A stretch of 64,000 nucleotides of DNA from Thalassia testudinum (Eukaryota > Streptophyta > Magnoliopsida > Alismatales > Hydrocharitaceae): positions 33,789,501-33,853,500 of the forward strand of contig JAZHRO010000056.1 in assembly GCA_037157565.1 (NCBI GenBank), written 5' to 3'. Both the position numbers and the translations under genes were made by a program. Positions 1 through 10,526 of the stretch are shown here, one piece after another (within the stretch, counting starts at the first letter, position 1; every line of letters starts with the position of its first letter). A model generated the notes under the pieces. The model did no database searches. It was not told the origin of the DNA and saw only the letters and a program-made list of their open reading frames with translations.

Positions 1-904
1 CGAGCGTGGAGGAGGTCTGCAGGTGGTCGCGGAGGGTCGTGGAGGAGGGCAGGGGGCGGCGCGAGGCCGTAGCCGGCCGCTGCAGTGCGCGCGGCGGACG
101 GCTACAGGTGCAACTGCGAGGCGGACAGAACGGAGACGGAGGCGGGGAACGCCCTGCAGACGCGCGTGGAGGCGGTGAGCGACTGCGGGGACGGTCGCGG
201 AGGAGCGGGAGGACCTGCTGCTGCTGGGCTGCTGCTGCCGTGGCTTCAAGCTTCGAAGCTTGGAGCGGCGGCAATGGCGTTAAAGAGAAAAAACGAAGCG
301 AGGGAATGCACCACGCCCACCGGCTCGTCGAAGAGCTGGGCGGTGGTGCTCCCACTGTGGGGGTGTGCACCACAGTGGGTTCTCTTGCTCGCCGGGTGCT
401 TCCTCGACGGAGGGCCGACGTATGGGAGGGGAAAGCGGTGGAGAAGATGGCTGCGGGTTTTTGTTGCTGCAGCAGCTGCGTCGCGAGGATGAAGCTGCAG
501 CTACTTATAGAGGAGGGGAGAGTGGCATGCCGGCTGTAGCAGGGAGAGGGTGTGCGAGTTGCAGCTATAGGGAGCGGCGTTGGCAGGGAGAAGTGACGGG
601 AAGAAGTGCTGCGTGGCTGCTGCATGCAGCTGCGGGAAGAGTGCAGCCGCGGGAAGGGTGCAGCCGCGGGAAGGAGAGAAAAGAAGAAATCAAGAGGAAA
701 AATAAAAAGAGGGTGATTTTGCAAGGAGGCACTTGAAGAAAAATGTAACTATGCAGGCGATTGTTTCACTCCTCTTCCTCTCTTGATTAAATGCATGCAT
801 GCAAGTATTTTTACAAATGCGATTACAGGATCCTATTATGCAATGTTAATGCTAGAAAATAGCACAAGAAGGCGTTATTACAGGCGTGTTTTGAGGTGCA
901 AACA
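1..904 (-). repeat. Partial LTR, same family as element 2, reverse orientation
   Basis: This is the reverse complement of the first ~0.9 kb of the LTR found at 8176 and 18863. The LTR terminus (TGTTTGCACCTC on the minus strand) is at 904 and the LTR runs off the left edge. No purine-rich PPT lies next to 904 (the neighbouring bases are CTTAG), so this is a 5' LTR of a minus-strand copy or a solo LTR, not a 3' LTR. The segment is GC-rich and holds several long open frames on both strands; they are conserved only as LTR sequence and I do not call them genes. The matching target duplication CTTAG would lie left of the window. Confidence 0.9.
501..509 (-). promoter_or_regulatory. TATA box of the reverse LTR
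   Basis: TATAAGTAG on the minus strand, at the same place as the TATA boxes at 8571 and 19258 in the two full LTRs of this family, about 400 nt into the LTR. Transcription would run to the left, off the window. Confidence 0.6.
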
Positions 905-1789
905 CTTAGCTGCTGTTTAAAATGAAATAAAAACTTAATTAACCCTTCTTCCTAACTTCCTACTAAAGCCTACTTATATATACTTAATTCTCACACTGTA
1001 AATATACATATCCATAGTATTATAACTATAATATACAGCCTGATTATGTAAGTATACACACATAGATATACTGTAAATACTGCATGAACTTGTATATAAA
1101 TCGATATACATCTGTAATCTATGTAAATATATGTATAAATACTAAACTATTATGTATGTATTTACTTAATTATGTATATATATACAGAGACAGAGATATA
1201 TTTACTTATTTAGTAGCTATATTATGGATTAATTAGCTAAATTAATAATTTAGAGCTATAATTAAGTAAATAAATCTATAGACTTAGGTTAATATATATA
1301 GTAAGTAATTTAAGTTAGTTAAAGTGTATTTATACCTATTGTATTTACTGTTAACTTAGTTTTAACTTATAAACACCTAGAACTGCTATTTTAACCTAAA
1401 TAAAACAGAAATAAATTCGTAAAAATATAATAAAAATATGTATAAAATACTTAAGTATGTAAATTAAATCTGTATAAGGTCAATTAGACCATTTACTAAT
1501 TATTTTATAAGTAATTAACTCTTTAATCACCTAAATCAACTTGTATAATCAGCCTAGTTTAGCGAATTTATTTGTATAGTAAACATAATTAAAAGTCAAA
1601 ATTAATTAATCAATTATGTAGTATTATGTAAATACTTTATTAACCATATTTTATTTTATTTTTTTTAATAATTTATGGCCCCCAAATCGAGGGCCAAAAG
1701 CGCGTACAGACGCAGCTGCGCCTGATTTCCAGCGCACGATGTGGCGCTGGAATAGCACCACATCGTTCGCTGCAAATCAAGTGCAGCGC

Positions 1790-1797
1790 TATAAAGT
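1790..1797 (+). promoter_or_regulatory. TATA box of the degenerate LTR
   Basis: TATAAAGT followed about 30 nt downstream by GGCAGTCGTCA. The same pair (TATAAAAGT then CAGTCGTCAG) occurs at 37030-37060 in the solo LTR and (GATAAAAT then CAGTCGTCAG) at 61954-61992, so this marks the U3/R boundary. Confidence 0.55.
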
Positions 1798-2268
1798 GAA
1801 TTTCTGCTTATGTTTAGGCAGTCGTCACGGGCGCTCGAAAGACAATGCCAAGCCATTCGACCCGATTACCCAATACGCTCTGAACCGTCTGATATGCGAT
1901 GATATTGTGAACATGTGATGTGTGTGCGCCGGGGGCCCGAGCGTGTGTGTGTGCGGCGCATGGCTGAGGCCTTGCGCTTAGTATGGAAACGTAATTTAGC
2001 CACCTAATTAAAGATTAGGGCGTGCTTAGTAGAGGTCAGGTCCCACCCTTTGGGTGCAGCGTATCCCTCGAAAAGCGCACCCTCAAATTTAACACATTTT
2101 GAACTGAATAATAAAAGCTAATGACGGTTGCTTAATCCCCTTCGCCGCAGCACTTGAAAACTCTGTTAAGGCCGAAACATAACGCAAAAACAAAAGAGAA
2201 GAAGAAACGTCACTATAGCCCATTACATTTGTATAAATAAACCCATATAATTAGTAACAGAATAAAAT

Positions 2269-2355
2269 GACACTATAAACGTCGCTAAAGACCTCAGTTT
2301 GCTTCTTTAGGTTGTATATAGTGTTTTCTAAGATTTAGCGACGCTTATATCTGTC
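2269..2355. repeat. Imperfect inverted repeat, possible CACTA-derived MITE remnant
   Basis: The left arm GACACTATAAACGTCGCTAAA (2269-2289; 21 nt including GA) pairs imperfectly with a right arm TTTAGCGACGCTTATATCTGTC ending near 2355, with about 44 nt between. CACTA-type termini often start CACTA and carry GTCGCTAA-like subterminal motifs, so a small CACTA MITE is possible, but the right terminus is degraded and no clean 3-bp duplication is visible. Confidence 0.35.
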
Positions 2356-2839
2356 ACTGAAACTGCTGTATATGTTACTATAAATAACAAACTGATAAGT
2401 TAAGTCTCTACACCATTGCATCCTAAGGTATTATATGCTATTATGTTAGTACTAATAGGATAACTTGTAAATACATAGTTTTGAGTATAATAATAGATTG
2501 TTTGATGCTTGTTCATAGTTAGTATTTTTGCAAGCATTTCTTAGTAATTAGGTAAATAAAACACACATTCATTCATTCTTTAATAAGATGTAAAGTTTCT
2601 TTTTGGAATTAGAGGATAATTTTGAGATCAAAGAGTGACCGATGTAATTCAATAAATTGCCTCCCAGTGAACGACCTGGAACAAAACCAGTAAAAATTAG
2701 ATAAATAAGCAAATGATAATAATGGTTGTAATGATTGGTACTCACCCATACTCACCACTATACGACATTCTTAATGTTATATATTACACACTATACTGCA
2801 ACGACATGATCATAATAATTCAGTGTCATTCAACCATTC

Positions 2840-3325
2840 CAAATTCTATATCAGGCCCCTCCCCCACAAAACCAAATGGATACCCTAATAAAGATGATGG
2901 CTGACATGAACCAGAAACATCAGGAGGAAATGGCCTTGGTAAAGGGACAGTTAAGCCAACTCTTGGACTGTAAACAATAAGGATCCCTACCTTCCCAACC
3001 ACAACCGAACCCGCGAAACATAATTAACAGAGGCCCCAATTCACAAGGGTTCCAAAGCAACCCTGGGTAGGCTCACATGGTCCAGCCAGCCCCGCAAACA
3101 CCTCCTGGGTTTGGTGCTTCTTTGTCCTTGTCTTCTTAAGGATCAACCCATGGCCCCAATGCCTCTGCGAATGCGGTGACCTTGAGAAGCGGCACCAAAA
3201 CCCAAGATCTCAAATGGCCGACTCTCCCTGAGACTTCACCCGCTGAAATACCCGACTCAAAAGAGGCACCAACCAAGGACCCACACATAGAACCAATCCA
3301 CATTTAGACACCCTACCCTAAGGCC
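2840..3325 (+). pseudogene. Element 1 gag, C-terminal linker remnant
   Basis: Reading through stops, the plus strand encodes the variable end of an Athila/Tat gag: a Met/Lys/Gln-rich coiled stretch near 2895-2960 (MADMNQKHQEEM), then a Pro/Asn/Gln-rich linker with the NPRNIINRG motif near 3008-3035 and an AVTLRSGTK motif near 3173-3200. Both motifs are common between the gag core and the protease in this branch. There are stops near 2980, 3067, 3137 and 3306. The gag core domain is missing upstream. Confidence 0.7.
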
Positions 3326-4260
3326 TTGGAAACAATCAAGAAAAATAAGAATGTTGTGGAAACTGAGGAGCTATTAGAAATCTTTAAGCAGGTACAGATT
3401 AATATTCCACTCCTTAAAGCCGTCAAACACATCCCTGCTTACGCCAAGTTTTTAAAGGATGCCTGTACACCCAAGAGTAAGCCGAGACCTCAAGCACCTA
3501 GGAAGGTTGTGCTCTTTGAACAAGCAAGTTCCGTAATATCAAGCAACCTTCCACTGAAGCGAACTGACCCAGGAATGCCCCTGATTTCCTGCAATATCGG
3601 GGACATGACGTTTAATAGAGCGCTCCTGGACCTCGGTGCTTCTATCAACCTGATTCCAACAACCCTATACCACCAATTTGGTTTTGGAGAGCTGACACCA
3701 ACCCCTGTCACCATCCAGCTGGCTGATAGATCAGTGAAAACCCCAAAGGGGGTTGTCGAGGACGTGATTGTACGGGTCAAGGACTTCTATTGCCCGGTCG
3801 ACTTTTTGGTGCTCGACATGGAAGTCCCTGAAAAATTACAGAACGCACCCATAATCTTAGGTAGACCTTTCTTAGCTGTGGCTAAGGCAAACATTGATTG
3901 CGACATGGGATGTATGGAAATTGCCTTTGGGGATAGGAAAATGCAATTGGATATCTTCCGGGCGACAAAGTCTTTTGATTGCGATTGTGTTGAGGAACAT
4001 GATCTCGTGGAAACTCTGATCGAGGAATGCCTCACCCTCAGTTCTGTATCAGACCACCAAACCTGTAGTGACTGTTCTGACTCATCACCATCATTACCCG
4101 TGGACCTCTATAAGGCTGAGTACTATCACACGACACCATTTGAGGAGATCGATGTTGATCAACTCCCACCCTTTTCCTTCCCATAGACTGTGGTCCCACC
4201 CGCACCTGAACTTAAACCATTGCCCGAGAATCTCAAGTATGTCTTCCTGGGACCTGACTA
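3326..4260 (+). pseudogene. Element 1 aspartic protease region
   Basis: A retropepsin-like protease that would cut the Gag-Pol polyprotein. The open stretch 3326-4186 (286 codons) carries a conserved entry segment (PLLKAVKHIPAYAKFLK), the active-site box LLDLGASINLIP near 3625-3660 with its catalytic Asp intact, the ILGRPFLA flap/C-terminal motif near 3850-3880, and NIDCD. A TAG ends the frame at 4184-4186 and another TAG sits at 4258-4260, replacing codons that are Gln/Glu-like in relatives. The ATG at 3326 is internal: homology continues upstream, so it is not a true start. Confidence 0.85.
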
Positions 4261-5370
4261 GACCTTCCCAGTGATTATTAATTCTCATCTAACCAAGGAT
4301 CAGGAACTCAGGTTGACTGCGACCCTTTCAGAACATTGGACTGCCATTGGATGGACCATTTCAGACTTAAGAGGAATTAGCCCCACATATTGCACCCATA
4401 AGATTTACCTGGAAGATGGGGCCCGACCTTCCCGCCAGATGCAGAGACGTTTAAACCCAAACATGCGGGAGGTCGTTAAAAAAGAAATTATCAAGTGGCT
4501 TGACACCGACATCATCTACCCTATCTCCGATAGCCCCTGGGTGAGCCCCACTCAAGTGGTTCCCAAGAAAGTTTGGCTCACCGTTGTCACCAGTGATCAT
4601 GGCGAATCCATCCCCACCCACACCACAACCGCATGGCAGGTGTGTATTGATTATAGGAAGCTTAATGAAGCCACTAAGAAGGATCATTTCCCCTTGCCAT
4701 TCATTGACCAAATCCTTGAAAGATTGGCAGGGTAGAAGTATTTTTGCTTCTTGGATGGATATTCAGGATATAACCAAGTTGCAATTGCTCCGGAAGATCA
4801 GGAAAAGACCACATTCACTTGCCCGTATGGCACGTTTACATTCCGTCGAATGCCGTTTGGGTTATGTAACGCACCTGCGACCTTCCAGCTTTGCATGCTA
4901 GCCATTTTTTCAGAAATGGTGGGTGAATACTTAGAGGTCTTTATGGATGATTTCTCTGTATTCGGGAATTCATTTGACCATTGTCTGAGCAACTTGGAGA
5001 AAATCCTGAAACGATGTATCGAGGTTAACCTGGTGTTAAGTTGGGAAAAAGAGCCATTTTATGGTTCAAGAAGGAATTGTCCTCGGTCACACCGTATCGC
5101 ATAGGGGCATCGAGGTAGATCGGGCTAAGGTTGATTTAATTTCCGAGCTTCCTCCACCTAGCTCGGTTCGACAGATTCGCTCCTTCCTAGGACATGTTGG
5201 CTTCTACCAAAGGTTCATTAAAGACTTTTCCAAGCTTTCCAAACCCTTGACTGACCTTCTAGCCAACGACGCCATCTTCCACATGTCTTCTGATTGCATC
5301 CAGGCTTATCACACCCTCTGGGACTTAGTCTCCACCACACTTGTACTTCAACCCCCAGATTGGTCCCAAG
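4261..5370 (+). pseudogene. Element 1 reverse transcriptase domain
   Basis: RNA-dependent DNA polymerase of the gypsy type. Visible in order: [13 protein letters not shown] thumb-proximal start (about 4450), WVSPTQVVPKK (4540-4572), VCIDYRKLN (4645), [15 protein letters not shown] (4690-4732), SGYNQVA (4760), [11 protein letters not shown] (4856-4888) and the catalytic FMDD at 4940-4951. A TAG at 4733-4735 follows LAG. A single extra A in the A-run near 5046-5050 shifts the frame inside the WEKSHF motif; the downstream frame from 5061 resumes with EGIVLGH and the [13 protein letters not shown] motif. Confidence 0.88.
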
Positions 5371-5740
5371 ACTTTGAAATTATGTGTGATGCATCAGATT
5401 TTGCCATAGGCGCTGTCCTGGGACAAAGGCAAGACAAGAAGCCCGTGGTGATCTACTACGTGAGCAAAACATTGGATGAGGCCCAACGTAATTATACGGT
5501 CACAGAGAAAGAGTTGCTCGCTGTAGTCTTTGGACTTGAAAAGTTTCGATCGTACTTGTTGGGATCTCACGTGACTATTTACACTGACCATTCAGCCATC
5601 CGGCACCTGTTGGCCAAAAAGGACGCAAAGCCCAGGCTCATCAGATGGATCCTGCTTTTGCAGGAATTTGACCTGGAAATCTAAGACAAGACCGGATCGA
5701 AGAATGTGGTGGCTGACCACTTGTCTAGACTTCATCCAGA
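5371..5740 (+). pseudogene. Element 1 RNase H domain
   Basis: Degrades the RNA strand of the RNA/DNA hybrid during reverse transcription. Motifs: the first acidic block [16 protein letters not shown] (about 5380-5425), [26 protein letters not shown] with the catalytic Glu (5455-5530), [11 protein letters not shown] (5578-5615), then [10 protein letters not shown] (5704-5730). A TAA at 5682-5684 interrupts EI-DK where relatives have Arg. There is no second (archaeal-type) RNase H before the integrase, which points to Athila rather than Tat. Confidence 0.88.
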
Positions 5741-7097
5741 CCACATTGGACCCTCCCTACCTCTATCTGACGCCTTCCCTGATGAACACATCCTGGCCGT
5801 GCAAGATAAGAAAATGCCGTGGTATGCTGACTACGTCTACTACCTGGTTGTAGGACAAACCCCGCACAGCTGGTCCAGACAGCAACGGTTCAGGTTCTTG
5901 GCTGAGGCCAAGCACTATTTTTGGGATGATCTCATGTTGTTTCGCCTCTGTGCTGACCAGATCATCAGGAGGTGTATCCCCGAAGACGAAGTTCAGAGTA
6001 TGCTTTCCTTTTTTCATGACCAGGCTTGTGGCGGCCACTTCTCTGGAAAGAAAACAGCTGCAAAAGTTTTGCAGTCTAGATTTTACTGGCCGTCCCTATT
6101 TAAGGATGCACACAACTTTGCGAAGACTTGCTCACGCTGCCAAATGCTGGGGACCATGACCAAGAGAGATATGATGCCCCTTCAGCCTATTTTGATTGTC
6201 GAAATCTTCGACATTCGGGGTATCGATTTTATGGGCCCCTTTCCACCATCCAACGGCTTCGAGTACATCCTAGTCTCAGTCGACTATGTTTCCAAATGGA
6301 TTGAAGCCGTCGCCACCCGCCAATGCGATCACAGGACTGTCATGGACTTTGTTAAGAAGAACATCTTTTCCCAATTTGGAATAACCAAGGCCATGATCAA
6401 TGATGGTGGAAGCCATTTTATTCATTCCTAATTCCGTTCCCTACTTAGAAAATACGGGGTGAACCACCGCATTGCTACCCCGTATCATCCGCAAACAAAC
6501 GGGCAGACCAAGGTCTCAAATAGACAAATCAAGAACATTTTACAGAAGACTATGAGACCTGACAGGAAAGACTGGTCCACACGACTTGATGATGCCCTGT
6601 GGGCATACAGGACCGCTTTCAAGACCCCAATAGGCATGTCGCCTTATCGCCTAGTCTTTGGCAAAGCCTACCATCTTCTTGTCAAATTGGAACACCTGGC
6701 TTACTGGGCTATCAAGCAATGTAACATGGATCCCCAGTTAGCCGGTGTGCAGAGGACGCTCCAATTATCTGAGCTCGAAGAAATTCGTCAGGACGCCTTT
6801 GACAATAGTCGACTGTATAAGGAGAAAATGAAAGCCATCCATGATTGACTCATTCATAGAAAAACCTTTGAGCCTAACCAGCAAGTCTGGCTATTTGACG
6901 CCCTCCTAAAACTCTTCCCAGGGAAACTCAGGTCCAAATGGATTGGACCATTTCAGGTGGTTAAGCCCTACTCTAATGGGGTAGTTGAAATTGCTGATCC
7001 TAACACTGGGCACACTTTTACAGTTAATGGTCAACGATTGAAGCATTTCTTGGCCCAGGTTCCCCCAAAGGAGAGTGTCACCCTCGTTGAGGGTTGA
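5741..7097 (+). pseudogene. Element 1 integrase
   Basis: Would insert the cDNA into host DNA. It shows an HHCC zinc-binding domain ([11 protein letters not shown] near 6020; CSRCQ near 6130), the first catalytic Asp in GIDFMGPFP (6225-6227), and the second Asp in INDGGSHF (6402-6404). The third catalytic residue, Glu in relatives (QAEVSN), is Lys here (AAG, 6510-6512), exactly 35 residues after the second Asp. Stops: TAA near 6429-6431 and TGA 6846-6848. Past the last stop, homology runs in the same frame through the C-terminal SKWIGPF motif to a TGA at 7095-7097. Confidence 0.87.
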
Positions 7098-8170
7098 CAC
7101 GGAGCACCGCCCAGCTGGAGGTGTTAAACTCAGCGCTTCCTGGGAGGCAACCCAGGGGATTCAGACTGATCCGGTATTTTACGTCACTCAGGTACTATCT
7201 TTTTGAACCCTTATGCGTCCATGTACTTGCCAATGAGGACATTGTCCAACTTAAGCATGGGGGGGTGGTAAATTGCATAATCCTGAGCTCATTTAATCAA
7301 TCTGAATAATAAAAAAAAATTTTGAATTTAGGAAGAAAACTTAGGCATTAGAAACTTGTCAATAGTGGGAAATAATACAAAAAGAACTTAAACACTTAGA
7401 TTTTTCAGGCCTTCAGGCTTAATCAGCTCTGGTGTCCATTAAAATATGGATTTAGCTTCGAATCCTTGCAACCTTAAGCTATTCTAATCCACCTACTAAA
7501 TAAGGTGATAAGTATACGACTTATCAACTCACCCTCTAACTCAGAAAAACTTTGAGTCTAAGCATCTGCACATATTTTTGCATAGACTCACTTATCGGAG
7601 ATTTTGACAGAAATTGAGTAGTTAATGAACTCTCTAGGGTGGTATGGCTGGCAAGTTATCGTGGGTAACAGCCCATTGGCAGGTTGTCTAGAACCCAGCC
7701 ACAGACCATTTCTTCTTCATTACCTCTAGGTACATTTGAGATCAGGGAAGCCACCTACGAAAAAAAAAGAAAGAAAAGAAAATAAACCACACTTCACCGC
7801 ACAAGTATGGCTGGCAAGTGATCATAGGTAACAGCCCATTAGTCGGTTGTCCAGAGCCCAGCTCAATAACTGCACAAAAAGAACCAAAACACTTAAGGAA
7901 GAAGCGGAGAAGTAGTACAAGCCGGGGAGATATACACTAGAAAAATCCTTGTGTTGACCCCAATTAAAACAAACGTAGGGAGAAAGCTACCAATTGAACA
8001 AATACACCTTCAGGCAAATTTATTTCCTTTTTCGGTCACCTAGAGGTGTAGAAACCCGAAGTCTGTCTCAATTACCATTAAGTGAGTCTATCACAACTTT
8101 CACACCAAGATGCTTAGCACTTAGGGTTTTGACCGAGTTTTGGGTGGGTTGGGTAGTCGTAAAAAGTTAC
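7098..8170 (+). other. Element 1 3' UTR (left part) with two conserved blocks
   Basis: Non-coding. Block I (7111-7155, CCAGCTGG...AGCGCTTCCTGGGAGGCAACCC) starts 14 nt after the integrase stop; block II (7231-7269, GAGGACATTGTCC then AAGCATGGGGGGG) follows. Both recur at the same places in elements 2 and 3, and block II in element 5. Two copies of a 58-nt repeat follow at 7642 and 7805. A short A-run (7309-7318) is present. Element 2 is inserted at 8175/8176. Confidence 0.7.
7642..7862 (+). repeat. Two 58-nt direct repeats in the element 1 3' UTR
   Basis: 7642-7699 and 7805-7862 both read GTATGGCTGGCAAG ... GGTAACAGCCCATT ... GGTTGTC ... CCCAGC with few differences. Element 3 carries related copies in its own 3' UTR (minus strand, about 23960-24125). 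Confidence 0.75.
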
Positions 8171-8175
8171 CAACC
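8171..8175. repeat. Target-site duplication, left copy (CAACC)
   Basis: CAACC immediately before the LTR start; the same five bases follow the 3' LTR at 21176-21180. Five bp is the usual gypsy duplication. Confidence 0.95.
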
Positions 8176-8570
8176 TGTTTGCACCTCAAAACACGCCTGT
8201 AATAACGCCTTCTTGTGCTATTTTCTAGTATTAACATTGCATAATAGGATCCTGTAATCGCATTTGTAAAAACACTTGCATGCATGCATTTAATCAAGAG
8301 AGGAAGAGGAGTGAAACAATCGCCTGCATAGTAACATTTTTCTTCAAATGCCTCCTTGCAAAATCACCCTCTTTTTATTTTTCCTCTTGATTTCTTCTTT
8401 TCTCTCCTTCCCGCGGCTGCACCCTTCCCGTGGCTGCACTCTTCCCGCAGCTGCATGCAGCAGCCACGCAGCACTTCTTCCCGTCACTTCTCCCTGCCAA
8501 CGCCGCTCCCTACAGCTGCAACTCGCACACCCTCTCCCTGTTGCAGCCGGCACGCCACTCTCCCCTCCTC

Positions 8571-8579
8571 TATAAGTAG
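8571..8579 (+). promoter_or_regulatory. TATA box of the element 2 5' LTR
   Basis: TATAAGTAG preceded by a pyrimidine-rich run (CTCTCCCCTCC). The same site is at 19258-19266 in the 3' LTR and at 501-509 (minus) in the left-edge copy. Confidence 0.65.
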
Positions 8580-8702
8580 CTGCAGCTTCATCCTCGCAAG
8601 GTGAGCTGCTGCAAAGACCCCGCAGCCACCACCTTCCTCTCCACCGTTCTCCCCTCCCATATGCCGGCCCTCCGTCGAGGAGGCACCCGGCGAGCAGGAG
8701 AA

Positions 8703-8731
8703 CCCACTGTGGTGCACACCACCACAGTGGG
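8703..8731. repeat. Perfect 12-bp hairpin in the LTR leader
   Basis: Arms CCCACTGTGGTG (8703-8714) and CACCACAGTGGG (8720-8731) with a 5-nt loop, about 130 nt downstream of the TATA box. The hairpin is repeated in the 3' LTR at 19390-19418 and, as a 10-bp stem, at 351-378 in the left-edge copy. Confidence 0.85.
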
Positions 8732-9223
8732 AGCACCACCGCCCAGCTCTTCAACGAGCCGGTGGGCGTGGTGTTTTCTTTTCTCTTCGTATTCGTCTCC
8801 ACGCCATTGCTGCCGCTTCAAGCTCCGAAGCTTGAAGCAGCAGCAGCAGCAGCTAAATCCCGGCGACAGCAGTAGCAGCAGCACCCCCCGCCTCCTCCGC
8901 GACCTTCCCCGCAGGCGCGCAACCCTCCACGCGCGCCTGCAGGCCCGTTCCCCGCCTCCGTCTCCGTTCTGTCCACCCCGCATTGCACCCGCAGCCGGCA
9001 GCCGCGCGCACTGCAGCGGCCGGTTACGGCCTCGCACCGACCTCCGCGACCCTCCGTGACCCTCCGCGACCCTACGCGACCACCTGCAGACCTCCTCCAT
9101 GCTCTCTCCTCCACGCCTTCGCCCGCCCGTCGCCTTCGCGCACGCCTGCAGGAACCCTACGCGAAGGCGCGCCCGCACCGCGACGGTCAGACGTCCGCCT
9201 TCGCCTTCAGACGACGCGGAGTC

Positions 9224-9251
9224 AGACGTCTGCCGCCTCCGGCAGACGTCT
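9224..9251. repeat. Perfect 12-bp hairpin with AGACGTCT ends
   Basis: Arms AGACGTCTGCCG (9224-9235) and CGGCAGACGTCT (9240-9251) with a CCTC loop. It is identical at 19901-19928 in the 3' LTR. Each arm also holds the palindrome AGACGTCT, an ACGT-core bZIP-like site. Confidence 0.85.
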
Positions 9252-9284
9252 TAACTCGCGCGTCCGCGATCACTCCTTCGCCCG

Positions 9285-9800
9285 CTCTCTCTCTCTGCCG
9301 ATCTCTCCCGCCCGCTCTCTCTCTGTCTGGTGCTCTCTACTCTCTCTCACGTACTCTCTCTCTCTCTCCGTTCTCTCTCTCTCTGTACTCACAGCAACAC
9401 ACACACACCTATACCAGCACATACACACACATTCACCGATGCACACACACACACTCACACACTTATAGTAACACATATATACTTATATACATCTATATAT
9501 AATATATACATACATATATCTATATATATATATATATACTTATATACATAGTAATATCTATAGTTATGTATACATACATATATATATAATATATATATAT
9601 ATATATACGTATATATATCTATATACTCATACTCATATACATATATATATATACATCTATATAGTATTATATATATAAACTTATATACATATATACATAG
9701 CTATATACATATATACATATACACCTATATATATATACATATATATCTATATATATCTATACATATATACTTATACATTTATATACATACATATGTACAT
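9285..9800. repeat. Simple-repeat tract (CT)n, (CA)n, (TA)n
   Basis: CTCTCTCT runs (9285-9390), ACACACAC runs (9398-9465) and a long TATATAC/ATATAT region (9470-9800). The same tract is in the 3' LTR at about 19963-20470. Frames read through it are low-complexity artefacts. Confidence 0.9.
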
Positions 9801-10508
9801 ATATTTTCACGTTATTTACTATACACTGTATCGCGGGAATATCTGCATCAGTTGCTGATATTCCCCGATACACGTGTACAGAAAGCGTGTTCGCATTCAT
9901 CATCCATCATCCATCCACACTACACGCGGCACATAGTCGTGTTGGTTGCGTCTCTCTAGACGTCGACTGACTCGACATAGTGCTACACTCCATCGCCACC
10001 TCCACCCCCACCCCTTTATATATATACTACATATAAATATATATCTATAGCTACTATATTTACTTTCTATCTGTTATCTTCCTTCTTAGTAAAAAGATAA
10101 AAAAAGGTATCAAAGTGAAAAGATAATCTTTGATTTGCAGGTACCCCCGTCTTGCAAGTAGCAAGGCGTGTTTTGAAACTCTGTTTTGGCTAAAAGCCAA
10201 GGACACAATTTTGAGGGTGTGCCTCAAGAACAAGGATTACCAGAAAAAAACCTAAATAAGAAAAATACCAAAAACACAATAAACGAACGGAAGAGACGCG
10301 TTTTAAGGAAAACGTAGAAACTCGACTTGAACCCCACTTCCCTGAGTTCGACCCTGGGCCTAAAAGCGACAAGATAAAATCAAGTAGGCCAGGTAAAAAA
10401 TTTCTGTAAAGAGATGGTTAGGTTCAAATTAGGTTAACCACTATATATATTTCAACGATAAAATCATCATATTAACAACCTATCTGTGCCGACCCATCAA
10501 GACTTTTC

Positions 10509-10526
10509 TGGCGCCGTTGCCGGGGA
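10509..10526 (+). other. Primer binding site, tRNA-Asp
   Basis: TGGCGCCGTTGCCGGGGA, 9 nt after the LTR end, is the exact complement of the 3' end (with CCA) of plant tRNA-Asp(GTC), TCCCCGGCAACGGCGCCA. It is the start site of minus-strand cDNA. Confidence 0.95.

Larger units (their letters stand above)
905..2830 (+). repeat. Old degenerate LTR of the 4-kb LTR family
   Basis: AT-rich DNA that keeps the landmarks of the LTRs at 34140, 49316 and 59021 in the same order: a promoter with TATAAAGT (1790) followed by the GGCAGTCGTCA start-region motif, GT-rich and GC-rich DNA (1918-1965), the GTCAGGTCCCACCCTTTGGG block (2038-2060), and the U5 motif at 2656-2696. It is shorter than its relatives and its first ~40 bp are missing where the reverse LTR (1-904) inserted. 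The right boundary near 2830 is approximate. No gene lies here. Confidence 0.65.
8176..10499 (+). repeat. Element 2 5' LTR (2324 bp)
   Basis: TG...CA termini. U3 is short (TATA at 8571). Downstream DNA is GC-rich to about 9290 with two perfect hairpins (8703-8731, 9224-9251) and a 10-bp tandem repeat of CCTCCGCGAC type (9043-9083). Then come CT-rich, CA-rich and TA-rich simple repeats (about 9285-9800), and a U5 with the shared CCCTGAGTTCGACCCTGGG motif near 10343-10361. The open frames in the GC-rich part are not supported as genes. Confidence 0.95.

Noticed and set aside
8344..9178. Long GC-rich open frames on both strands (also 6-736, 19031-19871, 8983-9502, 19670-20266)
   Set aside because: They are part of the repeated LTR, have biased low-complexity composition, run into CT/CA/TA repeats, and occur on both strands; no domain is recognisable.
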